Assembly: GCA_900470155.1 (NCBI GenBank)
Contig: UBZT01000009.1
Location: forward strand, 1,137,524-1,201,523
Reading direction: 5' to 3'
Origin: Hyphomicrobiales bacterium
Lineage (GTDB): Bacteria > Pseudomonadota > Alphaproteobacteria > Rhizobiales > Rhizobiaceae
DNA length: 64,000 nucleotides
The translations under genes were made by a program, and so were the position numbers. This document shows, piece after piece, positions 27,863-38,712 of this stretch (positions within the stretch are counted from its first letter, which is position 1; each line of letters starts with the position of its first letter). Below the pieces are notes generated by a model. That model was not told the DNA's origin. It did no database searches and saw only the letters and a program-made list of their open reading frames with translations.

Positions 27863-29236
27863 TCAGGTCTCTGCGCCGAAAGCTTCGGAATCGCGCTCGA
27901 CAAGCGCGAGTTTCTTGTCGAGGCCGTATTTCTGCATCTTCTCGTAGAGGGTCTTGCGTGAAATCCCGAGCTGCTCGTAGACAGGACGCAAACTGCCTCC
28001 ATGTGCCGCAATCGTGCCTGCGATCACCTGTTTCTCATAGGCACCGACCTTGTCGCTCAGCTTCAACCCTTCCCTTGCGTCAGCTGTTGCGGAATCCAGT
28101 CCCGTTTCAAGGCCAAGCACAAGGCGGTCAGCCGCGTTGCGCAGCTCCCGGACATTGCCCGGCCAGTCCCGCTCGGCAATTTCCGAAATGATCTCAGGTG
28201 CAACCGGCATGTCGTCACGACCGTAGCGGGCGCAAGCCTCCCGTACCAGTTGGAGAAACAACAGAGGAACATCCGCACGTCGCTGCGCCAGCGACGGCAC
28301 GCGAATGGTAACGACATTCAGGCGGTAGAAGAGATCCGCGCGAAAACGACCGGCGGCGACTTCCTCGGCAAGGTCGACCTTGCTCGTGGCAATGAACCGT
28401 ACATCGAGCGGCACTGTCTCGTTCGACCCAAGCCGCGTGATCGTCCGCTCCTGCAGCACACGCAGGAATTTCGCCTGCAGGTCGTTCGGCATGGAGCCGA
28501 TTTCATCCAGCAGGATCGTACCGCCACGACCATGCTCGAACTTGCCGTAGCGCGCCCTGAGTGCGCCCGGAAACGCACCGGCCTCATGCCCGAACAACTC
28601 GCTCTCGATCAGCGTTTCCGGCAGAGAGGCACAATTGATCGCCAGAAAAGGCCCCTTGGCACGCGCACTGATGTCATGCAGGCTGCGCGCCACCACCTCC
28701 TTGCCCGCCCCCGTTTCGCCGATGATCAGCGTATCGGCCTCCGTTGCCCCGATCGCGCGCAGCCGATAACGCAGATCGACCATGACGGGTGTGCGCCCCG
28801 GAAGCCGGCTCTCGATGTCGTCGCGCTTGCCGGCGACGGCTCTCAGGCGCCGGTTTTCCAGCACCAGCGACCGCCGGTCCAGCGCATGGCGCACAACACC
28901 GGCAAGGCCCTGGCTGGCGAACGGCTTCTCGATGAAATCATAGGCGCCCTCGCGCATGGCCTTGACCGCCAGTTGCACGTCGCCGTGGCCGGTGACAAGG
29001 ATCACGGGTATCTCATGGTCGAGCTCCCGGATCCGGTGCAGCAGCGTCATGCCATCGATCCCGGGCATGCGGATATCCGTCACCACGACACCGTCGAAGC
29101 CGTAACCGACCCGCTCGAGAATATCCTCCCCCGAAGCAAAGGCTTTCACCTTCAATCCGTGCAATTCAAGCGCCTGCGCGGTGGAGAACCGCAGTTCCTC
29201 CTCGTCATCGACCAGAAGCACCAGTCCTTCGCTCAT
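27863..29236 (-). CDS. DctD-like NtrC-family response regulator with altered GAFTGA motif
   Basis: A 457-residue activator. The receiver domain has phosphoacceptor D54 (VVTDIRMPG). The AAA+ domain has Walker A GETGAGKE near residue 170 and Walker B GGTILLDEIG near 235. A Fis-type helix-turn-helix closes the protein (ISRKTLYEKMQKYGL). The loop that contacts sigma-54, normally GAFTGA, reads GAFPGA at residues 220-225. It overlaps the sensor gene by ATGA and lies directly upstream of tctC on the same strand, so the transporter is its likely target. Whether the proline variant still opens sigma-54 promoters is the open question. Otherwise all catalytic motifs look intact. Confidence 0.85.
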   Translation of the reverse strand: MSEGLVLLVDDEEELRFSTAQALELHGLKVKAFASGEDILERVGYGFDGVVVTDIRMPGIDGMTLLHRIRELDHEIPVILVTGHGDVQLAVKAMREGAYDFIEKPFASQGLAGVVRHALDRRSLVLENRRLRAVAGKRDDIESRLPGRTPVMVDLRYRLRAIGATEADTLIIGETGAGKEVVARSLHDISARAKGPFLAINCASLPETLIESELFGHEAGAFPGALRARYGKFEHGRGGTILLDEIGSMPNDLQAKFLRVLQERTITRLGSNETVPLDVRFIATSKVDLAEEVAAGRFRADLFYRLNVVTIRVPSLAQRRADVPLLFLQLVREACARYGRDDMPVAPEIISEIAERDWPGNVRELRNAADRLVLGLETGLDSATADAREGLKLSDKVGAYEKQVIAGTIAAHGGSLRPVYEQLGISRKTLYEKMQKYGLDKKLALVERDSEAFGAET

Positions 29237-31071
29237 TCCGCAGCCTCGCTGACAGGTTCCGCGACAACAAGCTCGATCCTGAACAGGGCACCGCCGCCGT
29301 CACGCGGGCCGACAGTCAGGCTGCCGCCGAAATCCTTGATGATATTGTAGGAGATCGACAAGCCTAGACCGAGCCCCCGGCCGACACCCTTGGTGGTGAA
29401 GAAAGGATCGAAGATGCGCTCGGTGATTGCCGGCGGTACGCCCGGACCACGATCGCCGATCTCGATCACAATTCGGTCGCCATCGCGTCGTCCGTCAAGG
29501 TGAATTGTTCGGTTCTCGAGCCCTTCCACGGCATCGCAGGCATTGGAGAGCAGGTTGACCAGCACCTGCTGCAGACGCACCGACCCTCCGTGAACCGGGG
29601 GCAGGCCAGGGGTGATGTTGATGATGAGCTCGGCATCGGCCGTGGACAGGCGTGCGGATATGATTTCCAGCGTATCATGCACCACGTCCTCAAGCGCCAC
29701 CGCCGCAAGCTTCTCGTTCGGCTTGCGGGCGAAGTTGCGCAAATGCCGGCTGATCGAGGCCATGCGATCGATCAGCCCGGAAATACGGGTGAGGTTCTCG
29801 CGCGCCTCGCCGACCCGTTCGCGATCGATCAACATGGCCGCACTGTCGGCATAGGTCTTGGCGGCCGCAAGCGGTTGGTTGAATTCGTGCGAAAGCGCTG
29901 CCGACATCTGGCCGAGGCCCGCCAGCTTGCCGGCCTGGATCAGGTCGGCCTGGGTCTGGCGAAGCTGTGAATTGACACGGGCAAGATCGGCGGTGCGCTC
30001 GTCGACCCGCCGCTCCAGCTCGGCCTGGGCCTCCACCTGCATCAGCATCCTCTCCTCCAGCCGCGCACGGCGCTGGATGACGACCGCGAGCAACAGGAAC
30101 ATCAGGCACAGCGACAGAAGGATGGCGATCTGCATCGTACGCGCCTGACTATGGATCGAACCCGTATCGAGCAGAACGCTGACATTCCAGCCGGCATCGA
30201 TCATGTAGTCGGACCGCTCCAGATATTCGCGGAAAACGCCATTCGTCGGAACCGTCACCAACTGGTGCGCATCGAACTGGCTGCGTGTGATCGGCAGTTC
30301 CTTGAGCACAGCGTCGGAATAGCGCCGCGAGGCCGTCGTGCGCTCCAGCCGCTCGGTCGTCAGCGGCAGCACCGACGAATAGAGCCAGCCTGGGCTGCCG
30401 GTCATGAAGATGATGCCTTCCGGATCTGACACCAGGATTTTATACTCGCCGCCACGCCAGGATGCCTCGATACTGTCGATATCGACCTTGAAGACAATGA
30501 CGCCACGCACGATACCGTCGACATGGATGGGGGATGCGAAGTAATAGCCGCGTTTGGCCGATGTCGTTCCAAGCGCATAGAAGCGTGATTGCTGCCCAGC
30601 GGCAGCCTCCTGGAAATAGGGACGATAGCTGAAATTCTCACCGACGAAACTCGCAGGCCCATCATGGTTGCTGGCGGCAATGGTTACGCCATCCATCGTC
30701 ATGATGTAGATATCGGAGGATTTGAGCAATGCGTTGATCGCCTTCAGATAGGTATTGGCTTGACCGCGCAAGACCGCGTCATCCGGGTGCCGGACCAGTT
30801 CCTTCATGTCGGGATCGTCGGCGATCAGCGCCGGCAAAGGCTCGTATCGCTTGAGATGGCCACTCAGTGCAGCAACGGCAAGTCGCAACGCACTTTCGGC
30901 CTGTAGCGATGCCTCGTCCATCACATTGCGGGTAAGAAGCCTGTGGCCGGTAGTCATGACGCCGACCGCGGCAATGACCAGCAAGATGACGAGAACGCCA
31001 ATCGTGCGCCGTGCGGTCGCCACGCGCTGCCATGGCCTTCCGGTTTTCCCTGCGGCCTTCAATATCGTCAA
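29233..31071 (-). CDS. DctB-like sensor histidine kinase
   Basis: A 612-residue membrane sensor. One transmembrane segment near residues 25-45 and another near 300-320 flank a large periplasmic double-Cache domain. The latter includes YFQEAAAGQQSRFYALGTTS, typical of carboxylate-sensing DctB proteins. A coiled-coil linker leads to the H box ALSHEFNQPLAA (H395), the N box VLVNLLSNACDA and GRGLGLGLSI. A TTG start at 31071 is chosen because GGAGGAGG lies 7 nt upstream; the longer reading frame has no such site. It is paired with the DctD-like regulator and probably senses the Tct substrate. Confidence 0.87.
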   Translation of the reverse strand: MTILKAAGKTGRPWQRVATARRTIGVLVILLVIAAVGVMTTGHRLLTRNVMDEASLQAESALRLAVAALSGHLKRYEPLPALIADDPDMKELVRHPDDAVLRGQANTYLKAINALLKSSDIYIMTMDGVTIAASNHDGPASFVGENFSYRPYFQEAAAGQQSRFYALGTTSAKRGYYFASPIHVDGIVRGVIVFKVDIDSIEASWRGGEYKILVSDPEGIIFMTGSPGWLYSSVLPLTTERLERTTASRRYSDAVLKELPITRSQFDAHQLVTVPTNGVFREYLERSDYMIDAGWNVSVLLDTGSIHSQARTMQIAILLSLCLMFLLLAVVIQRRARLEERMLMQVEAQAELERRVDERTADLARVNSQLRQTQADLIQAGKLAGLGQMSAALSHEFNQPLAAAKTYADSAAMLIDRERVGEARENLTRISGLIDRMASISRHLRNFARKPNEKLAAVALEDVVHDTLEIISARLSTADAELIINITPGLPPVHGGSVRLQQVLVNLLSNACDAVEGLENRTIHLDGRRDGDRIVIEIGDRGPGVPPAITERIFDPFFTTKGVGRGLGLGLSISYNIIKDFGGSLTVGPRDGGGALFRIELVVAEPVSEAAE

Positions 31072-31164
31072 ACTCGGTCCTCCTCCGGGATCAAGGATAT
31101 CGAGCCCCGCGCAAATTTCCAAGGGCAGACCGCGCGCCGGCCTGCCGATCCGATGTCAGTTGAA

Positions 31165-31196
31165 CAAAAAAGCCGCCAGTGGTAGCTGGCGGCTTG
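31165..31196 (-). terminator. Rho-independent terminator after the chemoreceptor gene
   Basis: A 10-bp perfect stem (31170-31179 with 31186-31195, AAGCCGCCAG and its complement) with a 6-nt loop is followed on the minus strand by six T. Confidence 0.9.
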
Positions 31197-31222
31197 ATCT
31201 TCAATCAGTCGATCGCCCGTCT

Positions 31223-33763
31223 TCAGGCTGCTCTGGAATGCGGCGTCGCGGCACGTCTCTGGCCTTCCGGCGCAAGCTTGAACTGATCGACCAGTTGCAT
31301 CAGCGCATCCGCTTCGTCTGCGAGCTGGCGCGTCGCGGCATTGGTCTCTTCCACCATCGCGGCATTGCGCTGGGTCATCTGGTCCATCTCGTTGACCGAG
31401 GAATTGACTTCGCCCAGCGCATTCGACTGGTCACGGCTCGCCATGGCGATGATCGAGACGCGTTCGGAGACGGTGATGATATTGGCCGAGATCTCCGCCA
31501 GCACGGCACCGGTCTGCTGAACCAGCTTTGCGCCCGAGGAAACTTCTGTGCTCGACTTGTGGATCAGGTCCTTGATCTGCTGGGCGGCTCCAGCCGAGCG
31601 CTGGGCAAGTTCGCGAACTTCCTGGGCGACGACGGCAAAGCCCTTGCCGGCCTCGCCGGCGCGGGCTGCCTCGATGCCGGCATTGAGCGCCAGAAGGTTA
31701 GTCTGGAAGGCGATTTCGTCGATGACGTCGATGATCTGAACGATCTGTCCCGATGCATCCTCGATCCGACCCATGGCATCGATTGCGCTGGCCACGACCA
31801 CGGACGATGTATCGGCGCGTCCCTTGGTATCGGCAACGATGTTATTAGCCTCCTCGGCCTGCTCGGCCGACGATTTTACCGTCACGGTGATCTCATCGAC
31901 CGCAGCAGCTGTTTGTTCGAGCGAGGCAGCCTGCTGCTCCGTACGCTTGGCCAACTGGTCGGCGGCACTGCTCATTTCCGCAGCGTTGCGCTGGATCATG
32001 TAGGTGTTGGAACGGATGCGGGTGACGGTATCCTGCAGGCGCTCCAGCGACTGATTGAAGTCGGTGCGAAGCTGCTCGAGGCGGCCGTGGAAAGGCGTAT
32101 CGATCGTCTTTGAAATATCGCCCTGCGCCATCCGGCCGAGACCGGCGGCGAGCGCGTTGACGGCAAAGTCGATCTGCCGGTCGACATCCTGCTTCTCGCG
32201 GTCGTTGCGACGACGCTCTTCTTCGGCTTCAGCCCGCTCCGCATCGCTGCGGCTCTCGATTTCGATCTTCGAAAGGGCATTCTGCTTGAACACACCCAGC
32301 GCACGGGCCATTTCGCCGATTTCATCGACGCGGGCTTCCCCGTTGATCTTGGTGTCGAGCACACCATCGGCAAGACGCCGCATGGCAGCCGTGATCTGGC
32401 CGATCGGCCCCTTGAAGGTCAGCACCAGACCGATGCCGGCAAAGATGGAGATCAGGATGCCGAGGCCGGTCGCGCCGATCGAGATCGAATTGGCGTCGCG
32501 GCGTTCTTCACCGGCGCTCACCTTCTGCAATTCGGCAAACGACGTGAGACGTGTCCAGATCGTGTTGAGATCGGCTGCGGCCTGACCGTAGCTCGCCTTG
32601 CGATCCTGGCTGATCTTCACGAGATCCAGACTGGCAGTGTCCATGACCTCGATGGCAGGAGAAAGCTCGGCTCTGAGCTGCGTCATGAACGGCAGGTCCG
32701 TGGCGGACTTTTCCAGGACTGCCACATCATCGCGCATTCCGGCCACCCGCTGTTCAAGCAGCACACGATTTTCTTCCGTCGGTTCCAGCAGGAAGCGTGC
32801 CATCATGATCTGCGTCTGATAGCTGGAGCTCACCAGCTTGCGGCCATCGTTCAAGACTGCCTGAGCCTTCGCCAGAGGCGCATCGAGTTCGCCGAACTTG
32901 ATCGTCGCTTCTTTCATCTTCTGCTGGGCCGCAAGGCCGAGATAGGCATTCAGCTGGGTGAAGTTGCGAAGCTTACCGGTGACATCGGTGATGACGGCTT
33001 CGGACTTGTCGTTCGCAGCCAGAATGACCGTCAACTCGCCCATGATCTTGTCGATGGTCTTGGCGGCCGACTTGTTGGCTTCCGGCAAGGCCGTCACCAG
33101 CACGCTGTGGCGCTGCTTCATTTCGTCGAGGCGCGCAGCAATGACGGCAAACTTTTCATCCGGCAACTTGGCCTTGGTATAGGCCGAATTCATTTCGGTC
33201 AGGAATGTACCGGTGCTGCGAATGCGGTCCGCATCGCGGAGCATTGACTTCGCTGCGGTATCGTCCGCCTGAACGGCACTTTCCACCTTGGCCATGGCAT
33301 CGGTTGCCAGCGCCTGCGAGGCCACGACGACGCCCACGCCCTGCTGAAGCGACTGGACCAGACCGGATTCGGTCTCATGCAGACGCCACAGTTCATCGAT
33401 GTGCTTGACCACCTGATCGACCAGGTTTCCGGCCTGCTCAAGCTCGGTGCGGCCATCGGCATTGGCCGGAAGCTGCGCAAGTGTGTCCTGCAGAACCTGC
33501 TGCTGCTGCTTCAGCCGGCTAGTGACGTCTTCGCGTCCAGCCGCTGTCGTCTCGGCGAGGAAACTGCTCATCGCAGCCGACACATCGCGGAAGCCGCTCA
33601 GCGACTGCAGTACACTGTTGGAGATTTCGATACGGCCCTGGAGGAGACCCGAAGCATAAAGACCGGTGAACCCGACGGCTGAAATACTGACGACAAAGGG
33701 GAGGATGAAGATCAACACCTTGGTCTGGATGTTAAATCGCGACAAAATACGATCAATAAACAC
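31223..33763 (-). CDS. Methyl-accepting chemotaxis protein
   Basis: An 846-residue chemoreceptor. A transmembrane segment at about 17-40 and another near 430-450 bracket an unusually long, mostly helical sensory region of nearly 400 residues. A HAMP domain ([19 protein letters not shown]), a second HAMP-like stretch ([18 protein letters not shown]) and the signalling domain follow. The signalling tip contains [27 protein letters not shown], split by the usual hairpin, where CheW and CheA bind. A GTG start at 33763 follows GAGG at 7 nt. It is a single gene with its own terminator. The ligand is unknown, though catabolic genes on both sides suggest a nutrient. Confidence 0.92.
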   Translation of the reverse strand: MFIDRILSRFNIQTKVLIFILPFVVSISAVGFTGLYASGLLQGRIEISNSVLQSLSGFRDVSAAMSSFLAETTAAGREDVTSRLKQQQQVLQDTLAQLPANADGRTELEQAGNLVDQVVKHIDELWRLHETESGLVQSLQQGVGVVVASQALATDAMAKVESAVQADDTAAKSMLRDADRIRSTGTFLTEMNSAYTKAKLPDEKFAVIAARLDEMKQRHSVLVTALPEANKSAAKTIDKIMGELTVILAANDKSEAVITDVTGKLRNFTQLNAYLGLAAQQKMKEATIKFGELDAPLAKAQAVLNDGRKLVSSSYQTQIMMARFLLEPTEENRVLLEQRVAGMRDDVAVLEKSATDLPFMTQLRAELSPAIEVMDTASLDLVKISQDRKASYGQAAADLNTIWTRLTSFAELQKVSAGEERRDANSISIGATGLGILISIFAGIGLVLTFKGPIGQITAAMRRLADGVLDTKINGEARVDEIGEMARALGVFKQNALSKIEIESRSDAERAEAEEERRRNDREKQDVDRQIDFAVNALAAGLGRMAQGDISKTIDTPFHGRLEQLRTDFNQSLERLQDTVTRIRSNTYMIQRNAAEMSSAADQLAKRTEQQAASLEQTAAAVDEITVTVKSSAEQAEEANNIVADTKGRADTSSVVVASAIDAMGRIEDASGQIVQIIDVIDEIAFQTNLLALNAGIEAARAGEAGKGFAVVAQEVRELAQRSAGAAQQIKDLIHKSSTEVSSGAKLVQQTGAVLAEISANIITVSERVSIIAMASRDQSNALGEVNSSVNEMDQMTQRNAAMVEETNAATRQLADEADALMQLVDQFKLAPEGQRRAATPHSRAA

Positions 33764-34034
33764 GGACTAACCTCTCCTCCGAACATCTCAATCGCAGCGC
33801 CAAATGCGCACAAAGCGAACAAGAAACATTCCTGCCTAATCGGACAAGAGTAGGTGACGGATAGCTAACGCCACCTTAATGGTCCATGACTAAAGTAGCG
33901 GATAATGAGGCTGACATGGCCACAGCCTCACCTGCGACAAGTGTCGCAACTTCGCCCGCCAGATCCGGATGATCAGCCGCATGAGCCAAAACTTCGCATC
34001 GGGCGCGGCCGAAGATGAAGCCACTCCGGATTGA

Positions 34035-35084
34035 TCAGACCTCGCCCATTTGCTCAAGGGAGCCAAGCACCTCTGCGGCGGTTCGAAGTGCAGCACCCGT
34101 GGCAACCGCCATCTGCGGCAGGATCATCCATTCCAGCGTCCAGGCACTGCCGGAACGCTCCTGCTCATGCACCATGGACTGATGCAGCCCTGACAGTTGA
34201 ACGGCATTGAACCTAGCAAGTGTCACGAGAACCTCGGCTTTGACCGGATTGCGCTTGTGCGGCATGGCCGAGGATCCGCCGCCGCCGCCAATCAGTGCCG
34301 TCCCCGCACTGGCCATCAGCGACAGATCCTGCCCCATCTTGCCGAGACTGCCGCTCATCAGCGACAGCAGTCCGCCGAACTCGGCAATCACGTCCCGCTG
34401 GCTGTGCCATTGCCGCCGGTCGGCCAGTCCCAGATCGACGGCAAGCAGTGCCCGGACCGCGTCCGCCATGTCACCCAGCTTTTCCAGCGTTCCCGCCGCC
34501 CCGCCGAACTGAACCGGCAGGCCTCCCTCAAGCCACGGCCTCAGCACTTGCCGATACCGCACCAGCGGCGCCCGCCACGATGCCAGGCGGTCACCAACCG
34601 ATATTTCGATTGCCGCCTGCATGCGGGTTTGGCCCATCAAGGGCATCGAGCCAAACTGCGCTTCAAGCGCATCGATCGCAACGATAACGGCCTCAAGTCG
34701 TGCATCGAGCAGGCGAACCACCTGCGTCAGGCGCAACATCAGGCCGGTGTCGATCGCGTCCTGGCTGGTCGCGCCGAAATGAATATGACTGCCCTGATCG
34801 CCCAGCGCTGCGCGCCACTGCCGCACAAGCTCTGGAATGACGACGCCGTCGCGCGTGGTAGCCTCGCGAATGGCATCGACATCCGGCACGAAACGCGCCG
34901 GCAGGGCACTGATCGCATCGGCCGCCGTTTGCGGGATCAGCCCCGCCTCCGCCTCGGCTTTCGCCAGGGAAACCTCGAACGTGAGCATTCCCGACAGTTC
35001 CGCCGCAACGGAAAACTGCGCTGCGATCTCCGCATCACCAAGAAGGCCGGACAGGATCGGATGATCGAAAACGGAAATGCTCAT
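34035..35084 (-). CDS. pcaB: 3-carboxy-cis,cis-muconate cycloisomerase PcaB
   Basis: A 349-residue member of the fumarase/aspartase superfamily with the signature GSSAMPHKRNP near residue 265 and HIHFGATSQDAIDTG near 100. It lactonises 3-carboxymuconate in the protocatechuate branch of the beta-ketoadipate pathway. It is somewhat shorter than the roughly 450-residue Pseudomonas enzyme, because the C-terminal domain ends soon after VLGSLEQMGEV; this short form is common in rhizobia. It is the last gene of pcaDCHGB, 20 nt after pcaG. Confidence 0.93.
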   Translation of the reverse strand: MSISVFDHPILSGLLGDAEIAAQFSVAAELSGMLTFEVSLAKAEAEAGLIPQTAADAISALPARFVPDVDAIREATTRDGVVIPELVRQWRAALGDQGSHIHFGATSQDAIDTGLMLRLTQVVRLLDARLEAVIVAIDALEAQFGSMPLMGQTRMQAAIEISVGDRLASWRAPLVRYRQVLRPWLEGGLPVQFGGAAGTLEKLGDMADAVRALLAVDLGLADRRQWHSQRDVIAEFGGLLSLMSGSLGKMGQDLSLMASAGTALIGGGGGSSAMPHKRNPVKAEVLVTLARFNAVQLSGLHQSMVHEQERSGSAWTLEWMILPQMAVATGAALRTAAEVLGSLEQMGEV

Positions 35085-35104
35085 GAAGCCCTGCTGGATG
35101 AGGA

Positions 35105-35718
35105 TCAGATGTCGAAGAACACCGTTTCCCTGTCGCCCTGGAGATGGATGTCGAAGCGATAGATGGAACCTTCGCGGCTGGCAATCAGGGTTGGCACGCG
35201 CACCCGGTGCTCGACGCGCGCCAGAACAGGATCCTCGGCGTTGGCCGCCTCCTCGTCGCCAAAATACATCCGTGTATTCAGCCCGAGATTGATGCCCCGC
35301 GCGACGATCCAGAACGAGATATGCGGCGCCATCAGGCGGCCATCCTTGAACGGGACACGGCCCGGCTTGATCGTCTCGAAGCGATACTCCCCGGTCGCGA
35401 GATCGCAGGGGCAGCGCGCCCAGCCGATAAAATTCGGATCCGCGCTGCCGCGCATTTCGGACGGGCTGTTATAGAGCCCGGCGGCATCCGCCTGCCAGAT
35501 CTCGATCAAAGCGTCCTTGAGCGGCGTCCCCGATCCGTCGATCACCCGGCCCGTCACAGTGATGCGTTCGCCCAGCGTCTTGTCATTGACCATCGTGGTC
35601 CCGAGATCGACCGGATAGACGCCGGTGATCTCGGCAAAATTCGGCGTCAGCCCGATATGCACGTAAGGACCGGCGGTCTGTGACGCGCTTTCCTTCAGAT
35701 AACCCAGGGGCTGAACCA

Positions 35719-35719
<1 letters not shown>
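35105..35719 (-). CDS. pcaG: Protocatechuate 3,4-dioxygenase alpha subunit PcaG
   Basis: A 204-residue intradiol-dioxygenase fold protein. The N terminus LKESASQTAGPYVHIGLTP and the IEIWQADAAGLYNSP block mark it as the alpha chain. The iron ligands are supplied by PcaH, and PcaG completes the active-site pocket. The ATG at 35719 overlaps the pcaH stop by one base (TGATG), so the subunits are made in step. An in-frame TTG one codon upstream is not needed. Confidence 0.95.
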
Positions 35720-36869
<1,150 letters not shown>

Positions 36870-36877
<8 letters not shown>

Positions 36878-37682
36878 GCTGTTTTTCTCCAGAAACGAGC
36901 GGCGTGAGAAAAGCGGTTATCATCGCGCTCAGCATTTCCGGCTGCTCGACGCAGGGAATATGTCCGGCTCCAGGGATAACCTCGTAACGGGCATCGGGAA
37001 TGAGCTTGGCCATGGCCAGCACAACATCCGGTGGGGTCGCGCCGTCCTGATCGCCGACCACGCAGAGCGTCGGCACGGCGATGCGACCGGCCTCTGCGGT
37101 AAAGTCGGCGTCGCGGATAGCAGCGCAGGTTCCGATGTAACCTTCGGCCGGCTGACGGATCATCATGTTGCGATAACCGGGATAGTCCAGATTGTCGGCC
37201 CGGCGGAAATGCGGTGTGAACCAACGCTCCATCACTAGATCGGCAATGCTTTCGATGCCGTGCGTTTCAACAGCCGCGATGCGCGCATCCCACATCTCCG
37301 AGGCGCCGATCTTGGCGGCCGTGTCGCACAGCACCAAAGCCCGCACAAGGTCGGGACGCCGCGCATAAAGACCTTGCGCAATCAGCCCACCGACCGACAG
37401 ACCGCAAATCACGGCCTGGCTCACCGTCAGATGCTCCAGAAGGCCGACCAGATCATCGACGTGATCATCGATACTGTAAGGAGCGCTGCCAACATCCGAC
37501 AGGCCATGCCCGCGCTTGTCATAGGCGACCAGGGGGTAATCGCCCGCCAGACGCACCAGCACGTCGCGCCAGATGCGGTAATCGGTACCGAGCGAATTGA
37601 TGAACACGATGACGGGGCGATTCGCCGGACCACCAATGATCTGGTGATGCAGCGTGATGCCGTTAACACAAACGAATTGCAC
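36870..37682 (-). CDS. pcaD: 3-oxoadipate enol-lactonase PcaD
   Basis: A 270-residue alpha/beta hydrolase. The nucleophile is S96 in CGLSVGG; the acid lies in VVGDQDGATPP and the histidine in GAGHIPC. It opens the enol-lactone to 3-oxoadipate. A GTG start at 37682 (giving MQFVCVNGITL) is favoured because GGAGGAG lies 6 nt upstream and the family starts there. An ATG eight codons earlier is the alternative and would include that site in the coding region. It is the first gene of pcaDCHGB and diverges from pcaQ. Confidence 0.93.
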
Positions 37683-37754
37683 GAATGTCTCCTCCAACGC
37701 TGCCATATTGCTTGCGGCGTTTGGTTAGGTAAAATGATGTTTTCCAATCAATCA

Positions 37755-37770
37755 TTAACTCATGAGTTAT
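37755..37770 (-). promoter_or_regulatory. Candidate PcaQ-binding palindrome
   Basis: On the minus strand ATAACTCATGAGTTAA contains a perfect 14-bp palindrome. It follows the ATAACC-N4-GGTTAA pattern described for PcaQ of Sinorhizobium, with one change per arm. It lies about 75 bp upstream of pcaD and just before pcaQ, a good position for activation of pcaD and autoregulation. Confidence 0.7.
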
Positions 37771-37778
37771 GAATCTTC

Positions 37779-38702
37779 ATGATCGACAACCGCATCAAGT
37801 TTCGCCATCTGCAAACCTTCGTCGAAGTGGCCCGTCAGAAAAGCGTGATGAAGGCGGCTCAGTTGCTCAATATCAGCCAGCCGGCGGTGACCAAGACAAT
37901 CCGGGAGCTGGAAGAGGTCCTGGGCGTTGCGGTGTTCGAACGCGATGGCCGCGGCATCCGCATCACCCGTTATGGAGAAGCCTTCCTGAAACATGCCGGT
38001 GCCGCGCTGACCGCGCTGCGCCAGGGCTTCGATTCCGTTTCGCATGCCGTCCACGCGGATGCTCCGCCGATCCGCGTCGGCGCCCTGCCGACGGTTTCGA
38101 CCCGCATCATGCCACGCGCCATGACCCTGTTTTTGCAGGAGGACATTCCAGCCCGCATCAAGATCGTCACCGGCGAGAATGCGGTTTTGCTCGAACAATT
38201 GCGCATCGGCGATCTCGATCTGGTGGTCGGCCGCTTGGCGGCGCCGGAACAGATGACCGGCTTTTCCTTCGAGCATCTGTATTCCGAGCAGGTAATTTTT
38301 TGCGTTCGCGCCGGACATCCTTTGCTTGGCGAAGGCTCGGCAGTGTTTACCGCACTCGACCGATACCCCGTCCTGATGCCGACCCGCGCCTCGATCATCC
38401 GGCCATTCGTCGAGCGATACCTGATTGCCAATGGCATCTCGGCCCTGCCAACCCAGATCGAAACCGTTTCGGATTCCTTCGGCCGGGCCTTTGTCCGCAA
38501 TACCGATGCAATATGGATTATTTCGGCAGGCGTGGTTGCCAGCGACCTCGACGATGGCACGTTGGCGAGCCTGCCGATCGACACCAGTGAGACCAAGGGC
38601 CCGGTCGGCCTGACCGTGCGAACCGACGCCATCCCTTCCATGCCCCTGACCGTGCTGACCGATACCATCCGCCAAGCGGCCCGTGAGGTTGCGACCAGCT
38701 AG
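37779..38702 (+). CDS. pcaQ: LysR-type activator PcaQ
   Basis: A 307-residue LysR regulator. The N-terminal winged helix (FRHLQTFVEVARQKSVMKAAQLLNISQPAVTKTI, here across residues 9-43) is standard. The effector domain begins near residue 95 and includes VGALPTVSTRIMPRAM. PcaQ activates pcaDCHGB with the enol-lactone or carboxymuconolactone as co-inducer. It is divergent from pcaD, with a fitting palindrome between. It converges on pcaR with only 10 nt between the stops. Confidence 0.92.
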   Translation: MIDNRIKFRHLQTFVEVARQKSVMKAAQLLNISQPAVTKTIRELEEVLGVAVFERDGRGIRITRYGEAFLKHAGAALTALRQGFDSVSHAVHADAPPIRVGALPTVSTRIMPRAMTLFLQEDIPARIKIVTGENAVLLEQLRIGDLDLVVGRLAAPEQMTGFSFEHLYSEQVIFCVRAGHPLLGEGSAVFTALDRYPVLMPTRASIIRPFVERYLIANGISALPTQIETVSDSFGRAFVRNTDAIWIISAGVVASDLDDGTLASLPIDTSETKGPVGLTVRTDAIPSMPLTVLTDTIRQAAREVATS

Positions 38703-38712
38703 ATGCGTTTCT

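Noticed and set aside
33764..34034. Search for a gene or terminator between pcaB and the chemoreceptor
   Set aside because: The 271 bp show only a small CGACA/TGTCG hairpin without a T run and a minus-strand frame that is a pcaB shadow; nothing callable.
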